A stretch of DNA of 64,000 nucleotides, from positions 1 through 64,000 of the forward strand of contig PNON01000001.1 in NCBI GenBank assembly GCA_013824865.1. The letters are read 5' to 3'. Both the position numbers and the translations under genes were made by a program. Shown here one piece after another: positions 50,274 to 59,732 of the stretch. The stretch is from Anaerolinea sp. (lineage in GTDB: Bacteria; Chloroflexota; Anaerolineae; Anaerolineales; Anaerolineaceae). The first letter of the stretch is position 1, and each line of letters starts with the position of its first letter. The notes under the pieces are model-generated. The model worked only from the letters and a program-made list of their open reading frames with translations. It was not told the origin of the DNA and ran no database searches.

Positions 50274-53135
50274 CTAAGGTTTCGTTTCATTCACATCAAA
50301 GACTTTTAAAACCTCATCCCCATAGTGATTGATGACCTTAACAGCGATCTTGCCCTTCGCTGGCGGGTCAAACGGCAGGCTTACGGTGCGATACAATGCT
50401 AACCAGGCTTCTTCATTGATCTCCGCGCGCAATGCTCGTTTTAGTTTGTCATAAGGTTGGTCGGCACCGGTGAAGTAGGCGTGCCGGACGTAAAAGCTCT
50501 CGCCGTTATAGTCAGTGTCCACTAACCAGCAGGCGATCTCATCCGGCTTATTAGAACGTACTTCACCTGTAGTCGGGTCGTAGATATCCACGCCCAACAT
50601 TTCGACCACCACTTTACCGTCCTGTTTGGTGATCTTCACATCCGGTTCACCGAAGACCATGAACAGGTTTCCGGCACCAGTTTTCTTAAGCAGCCCCTCT
50701 TCCATCATCAGATCCGGGCTCATTCGCACAGGCAGCACTTGTAATGCCCCATAATTCTTGGTCTCTTCTCCAACATGTGGATCAAACGCAAACCCCAACA
50801 TTACCAATAGATCAAAACCAATACCTTTGGATGCTTCTTTGGCGGCTTCACGGATCATATCCGGGGAGACGGTGCCATGTTCTGGGCCGATGCAAACCGC
50901 CACCCGGCGCGGCTTACCGTCTGCGTCGTTATACTCCCCGCTGGCATGCAGCCATTCTCCAGCAGATGCATCCAACCGTGTGAAATGGATGCGCTCATCA
51001 CGGCGGGTATTTTGCACCCCAGCTTTACGTAGATTATCCAATATGCGCTGGTGGAAAGTGCTGCTGTTTTGGGTTTGGGCTTCTTTTTCAGATTCCGGGC
51101 GTTCTTCATCCATGGAGAGCATGCGGTGCGGTGAGAGACTCTCCACGGTGAACGGACCGGTGATCCGTACCCGTTTTTTGTCTTCATATGGTTTGTCATA
51201 TAACAATTCTACGTCTGCCCGCTTGCCAATGCTGGCGTCGATCTCTTTCTGCCTATCCCGCCGCAGCTCCCACCACTTTAGAATCAAGCCCTCTCCTTCG
51301 GGGAGAGGGTGGGGTGAGGGTTTTGATGAGGTTTCTTGGGATGAGGGCACCCTTGGCATTTCCCATTCTTCCCAGGCTGTGCCATTCAGCCGGTTGATCT
51401 CTGCCCTCAGCGGCTCCATCTCTTCCTGCCAACGTGCATAAATGACATCGATCTCTTCATTATTGGCTATGGATTTGAGTGTGATGTGAGGTACGCGTTC
51501 ATACACAAACCCTTTCCGGATATCGCCTTTCATCCCTTTAGCGGATTCTCCCTCTCCAAATTCACCGAATTTGGGGAGGGTTGGGGTGGGGCTGATCTCA
51601 TTTTCTTTCTTTTTACCATCAACCGAATCTGCCAACTGATAATATGGGTAACGCCCGGACATCAATCGCGTGCGCGCCAGGGCAACAGCCACCCGGCTTG
51701 TGTCGATAGTGATCCACCTTCTGCCCCACTGCTCTGCCACATAGGCGGTTGTACCGCTGCCGCATGTCGGGTCTAGTACCAGATCACCTGGGTCAGTGGT
51801 CATCAGCATGCATCGTTCAATAATTTTTGGGTTTGTTTGAACAACATATATTTTTTCGTCTCCAACAAAACCACCTTGTGATAAATCATCCCAGATATCA
51901 ACAATTTGGTTGTACCCAAAGTCGGATAAGTATTGAGAATAACGAATATTTTGCCCTTTTATTCCTAGTCTATTAGCTTTCTTTAAATTATTAATACCGG
52001 ATTGGTTTGTGCGCCACCCCCCCCGATTAGGAATAAAAGAGCGATTATTAAAGGATATTGAAAATCTGCTACTTTCACCACCAGTTTGAGAAGTAAGATC
52101 AGATAAATTCAATAATCGTGAGCCATTTTCAAATTTCTGTTTTAACCCTTCTATTTCATTGTGGGTAATCGGAATAATTGAACCATCAGGATATTCAATA
52201 TATTGATATGAGGTCTTAACTGCTTGCCCTAACGAAATTTCTTTATAACATCTTCTGAATTTAATATTTTCTTTATTTTTTGCATACCAGAGAAGATAAT
52301 CTACTGTTTCAGCTATTAAATCGGATGTTTGGCTTGTTGTTTTATAAACCTTAATAATTCTACAGAAATTTTCGCTCCCAAACACTTCATCCATTACAGA
52401 TCTCACAATGTGTACATTCTCGTCACCGATTTGCACAAAGATACTGCCACTCTCGGTCAACAATTCGCGGGCTACTGTCAACCGGTCACGTAGGTAAGCC
52501 AGATAACTATGAATACCCAGTTCCCAGGTATCGCGAAAGGCTTTGATCTGCTCCGGCTGGATGGTTACTTCTTCTTCCTTGCCGTCCTTTACATCGCGTT
52601 TGCGAGTGCTCACCTGCCAGTTCGAACCAAATTTGATGCCATAAGGCGGGTCCAGGTAGATCATCTGAACCTTGCCCTTCAAATTCTCCTTCTCTGCTAG
52701 TGAAGTCATTACGAGTAGAGAATCCCCCAGGATCATGCGGTTGGTCCAGTTCTGTTCATGGTGATAAAAATCCACCAGGTCTTCAAATTCGATGTGGTTG
52801 AAATCACCAAACATATCGGGTTGGTACTCTTCACCCTCACCCTTGCCAGTTACATTGCCAGAGAAGGTTATAATATTCTCAATGATCGCCTGCGGCTCGA
52901 TCTTTTCCTGGATATATACAGGCACAGCAGGAACCTCCAAAGGGTGCTGGTCTTGTTCATCCTTGCCGCGCCACACCAATTGTGGGTCCAGGCTGGGGTC
53001 GCGTGGGTAGAGGATAGTTTTAGGCTGCTTTTCTTCATCAGCAACGAACCCGCGCAGTTCTTCGGTCGGGATGTTGGTGCGTTTGTCCGCGTGACGGATA
53101 GAGGTTAAGGGGATGGTGATTTTAGGTTTGGGCAT
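50274..53135 (-). CDS. mod: type III restriction-modification methyltransferase (Mod)
   Basis: DPPYGIKFGSNWQ, LVLDPTCGSGTTAYVAEQWGRRWITIDTSR. Confidence 0.93.
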   Translation of the reverse strand: MPKPKITIPLTSIRHADKRTNIPTEELRGFVADEEKQPKTILYPRDPSLDPQLVWRGKDEQDQHPLEVPAVPVYIQEKIEPQAIIENIITFSGNVTGKGEGEEYQPDMFGDFNHIEFEDLVDFYHHEQNWTNRMILGDSLLVMTSLAEKENLKGKVQMIYLDPPYGIKFGSNWQVSTRKRDVKDGKEEEVTIQPEQIKAFRDTWELGIHSYLAYLRDRLTVARELLTESGSIFVQIGDENVHIVRSVMDEVFGSENFCRIIKVYKTTSQTSDLIAETVDYLLWYAKNKENIKFRRCYKEISLGQAVKTSYQYIEYPDGSIIPITHNEIEGLKQKFENGSRLLNLSDLTSQTGGESSRFSISFNNRSFIPNRGGWRTNQSGINNLKKANRLGIKGQNIRYSQYLSDFGYNQIVDIWDDLSQGGFVGDEKIYVVQTNPKIIERCMLMTTDPGDLVLDPTCGSGTTAYVAEQWGRRWITIDTSRVAVALARTRLMSGRYPYYQLADSVDGKKKENEISPTPTLPKFGEFGEGESAKGMKGDIRKGFVYERVPHITLKSIANNEEIDVIYARWQEEMEPLRAEINRLNGTAWEEWEMPRVPSSQETSSKPSPHPLPEGEGLILKWWELRRDRQKEIDASIGKRADVELLYDKPYEDKKRVRITGPFTVESLSPHRMLSMDEERPESEKEAQTQNSSTFHQRILDNLRKAGVQNTRRDERIHFTRLDASAGEWLHASGEYNDADGKPRRVAVCIGPEHGTVSPDMIREAAKEASKGIGFDLLVMLGFAFDPHVGEETKNYGALQVLPVRMSPDLMMEEGLLKKTGAGNLFMVFGEPDVKITKQDGKVVVEMLGVDIYDPTTGEVRSNKPDEIACWLVDTDYNGESFYVRHAYFTGADQPYDKLKRALRAEINEEAWLALYRTVSLPFDPPAKGKIAVKVINHYGDEVLKVFDVNETKP
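51289..51320. repeat. palindromic element inside mod (ccctctccttcggggagagggtggggtgaggg)
   Basis: 8-bp stem; encodes PSPHPLPEGEG on the minus strand. Confidence 0.75.
51551..51593. repeat. second palindromic element inside mod (cctctccaaattc-acc-gaatttggggagg + gttggggtgggg)
   Basis: 13-bp stem with one G-U; encodes SPTPTLPKFGEFGEGE. Confidence 0.75.
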
Positions 53136-53140
53136 AGGGT

Positions 53141-54166
53141 TTACCAGTTATTCTCATTTAGATCGACTAATTTAATATCTCTAAGTACAACTTTTCCGGA
53201 TTTACATGGTGCATTGTCAGCGTATAATTCATATTTTAGGTATGGTGAATCTTTTAGAAATGAAAACTTATACTGGTTGAAACGACTTGATAGATTTTGT
53301 ACATACGAGTGTGTTGTCCCCGGAAGAATAGGAACATATCGGCCAGGTGCTCGACCAATAATTTCACCGATAGGTGAAAATTGCTCATCAAAAACATTTT
53401 CTCTAGTTAATCGATGATATTTTATTGTATCTATCTCAATTGTGTTGGATTTTTGTTCATCTTTGATGTCAATAAATTCAATTAAATATGCTGGAATATA
53501 TAGGATGCAATTGACATAATTTGCATACACCCGCCCTTTATTCTTAATCTTCACCCTTAATACGGGCTGAATACCGTCCCTTCTGCAATGATTTGGATCG
53601 TCAGGGTTGATAAATGCATAGTTAAAAGATATTTCAAGGTCAGGGTATTTCCTACGTCCTAAAATATCCATTATCCATTGATGCTCTAGAGGTTTTGAGG
53701 AACTCGCTATTCTTCCGTAATAGCGATTATCCAATGCTTGATGAGGTGCGTTTTCACTATCAGGAATTTCTATTACATAAACAGCTTTTCCAGATTCTAT
53801 GAGAGAAATTTCGTTATTTCTGGTAATTTGCTGAATATCAAGCTTATTTAAGGTAGGTGTAACCAGATTGGGGAGATAGTTTTCTAACCATTCCTTAGTG
53901 CCATTAGCCTTGAGTTGAGTATCAATACCACCTCGATCAATTATATAATTTGAATGATCACCTTTGGTCATTCCACAAACAATGATACCGCCACCGGAAT
54001 TTGCCATAGCAGATATAGCTTTTGAAACATCCCCGGTTTTTAAATTGGATTCACCCTGCAACTTAAAATCGATAAATTCTGAACCTTTTATTTCAAGATT
54101 GCTAAACTCAGTTGATGGAATTACGTTAAATAAATCGTCTTCGATCCATTCAGATATCGGTTTCAT
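53141..54166 (-). CDS. AlbA_2/Schlafen-like ATP-binding protein
   Basis: SEFIDFKLQGES, DVSKAISAMANSGGGIIVCGM, RYYGRIASSSKPL. Confidence 0.75.
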   Translation of the reverse strand: MKPISEWIEDDLFNVIPSTEFSNLEIKGSEFIDFKLQGESNLKTGDVSKAISAMANSGGGIIVCGMTKGDHSNYIIDRGGIDTQLKANGTKEWLENYLPNLVTPTLNKLDIQQITRNNEISLIESGKAVYVIEIPDSENAPHQALDNRYYGRIASSSKPLEHQWIMDILGRRKYPDLEISFNYAFINPDDPNHCRRDGIQPVLRVKIKNKGRVYANYVNCILYIPAYLIEFIDIKDEQKSNTIEIDTIKYHRLTRENVFDEQFSPIGEIIGRAPGRYVPILPGTTHSYVQNLSSRFNQYKFSFLKDSPYLKYELYADNAPCKSGKVVLRDIKLVDLNENNW

Positions 54167-54201
54167 AATAGACCCATAATCATTAGCCCATACTATAGTT
54201 A

Positions 54202-54696
54202 TTATTTTCCTGCTATTATTGCAGCTTCATCGACCCAAGAGCCAAGGTTAAGATAACCATTATCTGTCATCCAATCATATGTTTTATACCAAATTGATGG
54301 TTGGTGTAACTTGCTATCAAGAAAAATATAGTATTTTTCTAATGGGTTTTGCCCTCGATAATCCATCTGACATTCCCGGTTTTGACACATATTAATATAG
54401 ATACCTACCAGACCATTTCCTCGGGTTATACTACTCTGAATTTCATAATCAACCCATTTTCGTAAATATGTTTCAGCACCAATTAGTACAACTGTAACCG
54501 TTGTCCCTTGAAGTCCATTGTCTATCAATTTGCGTATCGATTGATCTCCGGATAGTTTTGTTCTTTCCCATAATGATTCATCCCAAAATCCTGCTTCCTG
54601 TTGAGTTCCGTAGGTCATCCAAGAGTTCCTAACTTGATTTACCCGCCAAATGTCTCGTTCATAGTGAAAACTAAAAAAAACTTTCCTTCCCATCAT
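54202..54696 (-). CDS. ThsB-like TIR-domain (DUF1863/MTH538) protein
   Basis: KVFFSFHYERDIWRVNQVRNSW, TVTVVLIGAETYLRKWVDYEI, GNGLVGIYI; start overlaps upstream gene stop. Confidence 0.85.
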   Translation of the reverse strand: MMGRKVFFSFHYERDIWRVNQVRNSWMTYGTQQEAGFWDESLWERTKLSGDQSIRKLIDNGLQGTTVTVVLIGAETYLRKWVDYEIQSSITRGNGLVGIYINMCQNRECQMDYRGQNPLEKYYIFLDSKLHQPSIWYKTYDWMTDNGYLNLGSWVDEAAIIAGK

Positions 54697-55109
54697 CTCC
54701 CTCCCATTATGTAATATAAGATTATTATTCCGGAAATTAGAATTCCATAGAAAGGAAGAATCGTTTTCGAAAATAGTAAACATACCCAAGAAGGTACATC
54801 TTGAATTTTGTCGGTCTGTAATGTGAATTTATCATTGTATTGTTCATAATTATCGATCAAACGGATATTATTGTATAAATATCGATATAATTTTTCTTGA
54901 TGAAGATAATATGAATCTAAACCCCAGAAAATTAATGCCGGAAGAAAAGTCATCAGAAAAAATTGCTGATTAGTATCTTTTGAGGAGAGTATAAAAATAC
55001 CAGCCATTAATGTAACCGCCCAACCTTTTAGGAGGAAAGAATTTGTTGACATCCGAGAAACAATAGCTTGAATAAATTCTAAGTGTTTTATTTTTTCGTC
55101 GGTCATCAT
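54693..55109 (-). CDS. small multi-TM protein coupled to the TIR gene
   Basis: 138 aa, about 3-4 hydrophobic segments; overlaps the TIR start (ATGATG). Confidence 0.75.
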   Translation of the reverse strand: MMTDEKIKHLEFIQAIVSRMSTNSFLLKGWAVTLMAGIFILSSKDTNQQFFLMTFLPALIFWGLDSYYLHQEKLYRYLYNNIRLIDNYEQYNDKFTLQTDKIQDVPSWVCLLFSKTILPFYGILISGIIILYYIMGGR

Positions 55110-55139
55110 ATCACCCTTTCTATAATATATTTATTGTTT

Positions 55140-58100
55140 TCAATTTCGAATAGAAATTCTACTTTCCAGAAACGCGCTGATCGTATTCTTCAAATCCCAC
55201 GGATCTTTCACTTCCAAAAACGCCCACCGTCCAAACTTGCCAAAATTATTAATCGCTGGCACCCACAAATTTCGCGCGGTATCCACCTTAATTCCCTTTA
55301 CTTCTAATGCTTCTCCAGATACTTCCAGAACCAGATTTAGGAACCCACCCTGGCCATTCCCTCCATGTGGTAGGATTATTTTCACTATGTAATCAGGGGT
55401 ATACTCATGCGGCTCGCCATCTAAAATGTAGGGTATGTTGAAACCCAGGTTGTGGTTCTTCACATAGCATTCCACTTCATCCATTTCTTCCAGGCTTTGG
55501 GCGACCTTTTGTTCCCAACTTTCGGTGTCAGCTACCACATGGCTGACATGGCATTTCAATGGGTCAGTTGTATAAACGGGTTTGGCGGTGTCAAAAGAAA
55601 CAAAGCGGGTGGAACCGATCTCATCGTAATTGCGTAATATCGGCAGCAGGGTTTTGTTGCCTGCAATTCCGCCCAGGATGGCATTGGCGATCTTACCGGC
55701 TGCACGATGCTGGTTTCGCGAAAAAAGCAGCAACTGTGGAAAGGTATCATCTTTGCAGGTCAGGCAAGTCTCACGCCACTGGCGGGTAATTTCGCGCACC
55801 TGGGGGAAAAGCCAGGGTTTGGTTTTGCCTTCACCATCGGTTAGATACTGCTCGCAAACGAGCTTGGCCAGTTGAAAATCCACTTCCTGCAACCGGCGGT
55901 CTTTGTACCCATAGAGGTCATGCAATTCGGCTACCCCCATCACATCACTAAGTTCTGTTTCTGTAGCCATATCCTGGGTTGTCAGTGCATAATGAGATTC
56001 AGGCTTGAAATCTACCTGCAATTTTTCGGTTTCAAAATCATATCGGTAACCCGTGACCCGCGGGAAGGTGATCTCGCAGCGAATGCGTTCTTCCAATGCC
56101 TGAACGTGAGTAAGATTCTTTGGTGGTTTGGGGTTGGAGGAAGATCCCGATGTTGGGATGAATGAGAACGGCACACCATACACCTCAGCATATTCGGGAT
56201 CAAACCCCTCAATCGTTATCTTCTCTCCGAGTATGTCCAAAACATGATCTGCTACGGCATAAGAACGCCGCCTTAATCCACGCCCGACCACCTGCTCACA
56301 CAAAAGCTGGGTACCAAATGCGCGCACACCAAGAATGTGGGTCACGGTATTGGCGTCCCACCCTTCAGTAAGCATGGAGACAGACACCACACAACGTACA
56401 TGCTCACCTAATTTTCCGGATTTACCGACGGTGTTCATCACCTCACGCAACAGGTCTTCATCGGTCAGGTCGTTTGCATCCCGGCCTTCGAAGCGTTGGC
56501 GATAATCGCTTTTGAACTCTTCGATTTGAACCGACATCAGCTTCTTATAGTCGTCGCTCATACCTTCGCCGCTCTCCAATTGTCCACTGTCGATCAGGAT
56601 GGTATTGAGGCGAATGAGCGGCAGATTATGTTCGACATTGGAGAATAATCCCAACTTGCCTGGTACCCAGGTAGAGGTGCCATCGTCCAGCTGTTTTTCC
56701 CAACCGGAGATGTAATCGAATACTAATTTTGAAACGCTGGTGTTGTTACAGACCACAATAAATACCGGCGGAGTCATACCACGTTCGCGTGCATCGGTGT
56801 CGCCGTTCCAAGCCTGAAAGTATTTCTGGTAATTATCATACAAGCTTTGCAAAGCACCTTCGAGTGCTGGCGGGAGTTTAGGTTCACTACTTCCAGCCTG
56901 GATAACCCTTCCACGGCGGGGTAGTTGATCACGAATACGACTCCATATATCCCGGTAAATCGGCTGCTCACCAGTCATGGCATTATCAGAAACGGGTACA
57001 CGCGGCACTTTGACAATGCCAGATTCAATCGCATCGATCAATGAGAAATCTGAGACCACCCAGGGGAAGAGCGTTCCCTCTTTGTAGCCTGACCCTTTCA
57101 AGAAAAAAGGTGTGGCTGAAAGATCGTAAAGAGCACGAATGCCGATCTTCTCAGCCACAGCTTCCAGGCCACTGATCCAAATGCGGGCTTCCTCGTTTCT
57201 TTTTTCGGCTTCTTTTTTTTCGTCTCCTTTTAATACTTCGTCTTCTTCAGCCTTTTCTTCTTCAGGTTTTCGGCGGTAGCAGTGGTGTGCTTCATCATTG
57301 ATGATGATGATATTTCGTTTATTTCCAAATTCCCGGCATACTCTTCGTACCATCTGCCCAGGGTTTTCAGTAAAAACCCCGCCATTCTGATTAAGAATTC
57401 CTTTTGTTAAACGTCCGGCTTCGATCGTTTCACGCGGTTTGAATGCATGAAAATTGGTAATGACAAATTTACCCTTTCCGAGTTCACCCATAAGATCCGG
57501 CGGGACAAGATCGTGTAGGCGGTAATAATTTTGTGGGTCAGAGGGCATTAATACCCTTAATCTGTCACGTATGGTAATTCCCGGAGTGACGATCAGGAAA
57601 GTATCTGAAAAGTGTGCATCCTGTGGATTGGCTTGTTTATTGAGAATCTGCCAGGCAATTAGCATGGCCATAACGAGTGTTTTCCCACTACCTGTCGCCA
57701 TTTTCATAGCCAAGCGGATTAATTTAGGATTGGCTTCTTTATTAGCTATCTTTATCGTATCAAGCAAATGCTGATCGCCATATTTTGTTGCTACCTCTGT
57801 CAGGTAAATGATCGTTTCCATCGCCTCTATCTGGCAGAAGAATAACCGGCGTTCGCGCCCATTCAGGGACCAATAATCCAATAATTTATGGGTGGTGGAT
57901 GTTATACCCTGGTAACCGCCTTTTCGCCACAGTCCAACCCGTCCGCGTACTTCATTTATGAACTTATTTTCCTTTACCCGATCCATCGTCCATTCGGTTT
58001 CAAACTCTAACTGGTGTGATCCCTTTTTTTTAGCTTTGGGTATGGGGACAAAATAGGTACTAATGCGTCGATGAGACGTGATCTCATCAGTGATACCATC

Positions 58101-58190
58101 TTCAGTAAACTTGAAGCAGCGTTTTGGTTCTTCAAATGGAGAGTTGATAACCGGATTTTCAATAACTACTTGAGGCATATTCACCACCAT
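55140..58190 (-). CDS. res: type III restriction enzyme Res subunit (DEAD/DEAH helicase-nuclease)
   Basis: KMATGSGKTLVMAMLIAW, NDEAHHCY, SATPFF, QVVGRGLRRRSY, C-terminal nuclease-like region. Confidence 0.93.
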   Translation of the reverse strand: MVVNMPQVVIENPVINSPFEEPKRCFKFTEDGITDEITSHRRISTYFVPIPKAKKKGSHQLEFETEWTMDRVKENKFINEVRGRVGLWRKGGYQGITSTTHKLLDYWSLNGRERRLFFCQIEAMETIIYLTEVATKYGDQHLLDTIKIANKEANPKLIRLAMKMATGSGKTLVMAMLIAWQILNKQANPQDAHFSDTFLIVTPGITIRDRLRVLMPSDPQNYYRLHDLVPPDLMGELGKGKFVITNFHAFKPRETIEAGRLTKGILNQNGGVFTENPGQMVRRVCREFGNKRNIIIINDEAHHCYRRKPEEEKAEEDEVLKGDEKKEAEKRNEEARIWISGLEAVAEKIGIRALYDLSATPFFLKGSGYKEGTLFPWVVSDFSLIDAIESGIVKVPRVPVSDNAMTGEQPIYRDIWSRIRDQLPRRGRVIQAGSSEPKLPPALEGALQSLYDNYQKYFQAWNGDTDARERGMTPPVFIVVCNNTSVSKLVFDYISGWEKQLDDGTSTWVPGKLGLFSNVEHNLPLIRLNTILIDSGQLESGEGMSDDYKKLMSVQIEEFKSDYRQRFEGRDANDLTDEDLLREVMNTVGKSGKLGEHVRCVVSVSMLTEGWDANTVTHILGVRAFGTQLLCEQVVGRGLRRRSYAVADHVLDILGEKITIEGFDPEYAEVYGVPFSFIPTSGSSSNPKPPKNLTHVQALEERIRCEITFPRVTGYRYDFETEKLQVDFKPESHYALTTQDMATETELSDVMGVAELHDLYGYKDRRLQEVDFQLAKLVCEQYLTDGEGKTKPWLFPQVREITRQWRETCLTCKDDTFPQLLLFSRNQHRAAGKIANAILGGIAGNKTLLPILRNYDEIGSTRFVSFDTAKPVYTTDPLKCHVSHVVADTESWEQKVAQSLEEMDEVECYVKNHNLGFNIPYILDGEPHEYTPDYIVKIILPHGGNGQGGFLNLVLEVSGEALEVKGIKVDTARNLWVPAINNFGKFGRWAFLEVKDPWDLKNTISAFLESRISIRN

Positions 58191-58282
58191 GCGAGATTGT
58201 TGTTTAACCCGCTAAAATTAATTATACAAGAACATGCAATTATTCCCAAACAAATTTGTCATTCATTATTTCCAAATCTACC

Positions 58283-58561
58283 TCAGTACGTAGTCTCCTG
58301 TCCCATCATCCGCTGCTGTATCCATTTTTCGCTGCGGCCGTGTTTTTGCCAGGTTTCCCTGGTGCGGTTAAGAGACCGGGCAGGGTCCACCATTTCTTGC
58401 ATGCGTTCATAGCCGACCTTCGCCAGCCAGAGGTTGGTCGGTTCAGCTTTGGGGCTGGGCACAGATTGGATCAATCGCAGCAAAATTTCCGGGTCAGTGA
58501 CATCGGTCAATCGTAATTTTCCATCAACTGCTAACATTTTCAACTGGTGACAATTTGTCAC
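58283..58561 (-). pseudogene. Bro-N/DinD-like fragment
   Basis: TNCHQLKMLAVDGKLRLTDVTDPEILLRLIQSVPSPKAEPTNLWLAKVGYERMQE...; conventional N- and C-termini missing. Confidence 0.65.
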
Positions 58562-58892
58562 CGACTGACTGCCTTGTAAATGTTATTGGTTATTCATCAT
58601 AAAGCCTGCGGATATTAGTTCCTTCAAAAATTACCAGGTCTTTCTGCATTGATTCTCCCTCTTATTAATGATGATCGCGCCGGTGTTAAAAGTGCAATAC
58701 TTTGTAATTGTTTTTCTGGTTTGTGCGGGTTTGGTGCAATATAAATTAACCTTTAACCGTCCTACAGTGGTTAATTTTGCAATCTCGGTCAGGCTCCTCA
58801 GCGATGTTGAGTTTAGATAGGTTTATAGGGGTGACATATCAAACTAGAAGGGAAGAATGGTTGGTGACGATCGATTCATTACTTGTGTACAA

Positions 58893-58920
58893 TGTGTACA
58901 TAGGGTATACTATGTACACA
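58893..58920. promoter_or_regulatory. palindromic operator upstream of toxin-antitoxin pair
   Basis: tgtgtacatag-ggtata-ctatgtacaca perfect 11-bp arms; extra tgtgtac half-site at 58884. Confidence 0.75.
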
Positions 58921-58930
58921 TGGAGAGAAA

Positions 58931-59206
58931 ATGAATAATTATACGGTCAATACCAGAGATGTGCGCAACCGGCTGCGTGAAGTGCTGGATAGTGTCTACC
59001 TGCAGGATAAGGATGTGGTCATCGAGCGTAATGGCAAAGCCATTGCCGCCATCATTCCAGTGGAAGACTACCTGGCGCTACAGGAGGAGTTGGAAGACTT
59101 GCGTGCCGGACGTGTTGCTGACCTTGCATATACCAGCTGGAAAAACCAGCCTCAAAATGCTGTTACCCTGCAAGATTTCGAAGCCAGTTTGAAAAGAGAT
59201 GAGTGA
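58931..59206 (+). CDS. Phd/YefM-family antitoxin
   Basis: VNTRDVRNRLREVLDSVYLQDKDVVIERNGKAIAAIIPVEDYLALQE. Confidence 0.88.
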   Translation: MNNYTVNTRDVRNRLREVLDSVYLQDKDVVIERNGKAIAAIIPVEDYLALQEELEDLRAGRVADLAYTSWKNQPQNAVTLQDFEASLKRDE

Positions 59207-59477
59207 AGTTCGCTGGCAGGTAAGGCTTCTCAAAGGACCGCAGAAAATCCTGCGCAAGCTGCCGGCAGATGCTCGCAACCGGCTGCTTGTGGTTTTACAT
59301 CAGCTTGAGGTTAATGCCTATCCAGAAGGTTGTAAGAAACTCACCGGTTATGAGCATTTTTACCGCATCCGCGCGGGAGATTGGCGCATTATTTACAGCG
59401 TAGAATCGGGTGAATTGGTCATCCTCGTATTGGAAATTGGGGCTCGTGGTGGAGTCTATAAGAATTTAGAAAAGTAG
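59199..59477 (+). CDS. RelE/ParE-family toxin
   Basis: GPQKILRKLPADARNRL, YRIRAGDWRIIYSV; overlaps antitoxin stop. Confidence 0.88.
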   Translation: MSEVRWQVRLLKGPQKILRKLPADARNRLLVVLHQLEVNAYPEGCKKLTGYEHFYRIRAGDWRIIYSVESGELVILVLEIGARGGVYKNLEK

Positions 59478-59676
59478 AATTCCATTAAGCAATGGAATGA
59501 TATTCATTAGGCACTTGTACATTGAGAATCGAGAATGGAAAACCGGGGTAAGAAGGTCAAAAGCCAGATGGGTGGAGAATGGGGATAAAGGAGGTAAAAC
59601 AGGCGGGCACATAATTACACAGATGGACATTCATGTACAGGGTGGACAAAACATGCCCGTAAATGATGCAGGTATT

Positions 59677-59698
59677 GGGTGGACACACCGGTCCACCC
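59677..59698. repeat. intergenic palindrome gggtggac-acaccg-gtccaccc
   Basis: Perfect 8-bp arms followed by cctac. Confidence 0.6.
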
Positions 59699-59732
59699 CT
59701 ACGATGTGAATGTGCAAATTGAACAGGTCGAA

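Noticed and set aside
50758-51441. 227-aa plus-strand ORF
   Set aside because: Shadow of mod; contains the translated palindromic element only
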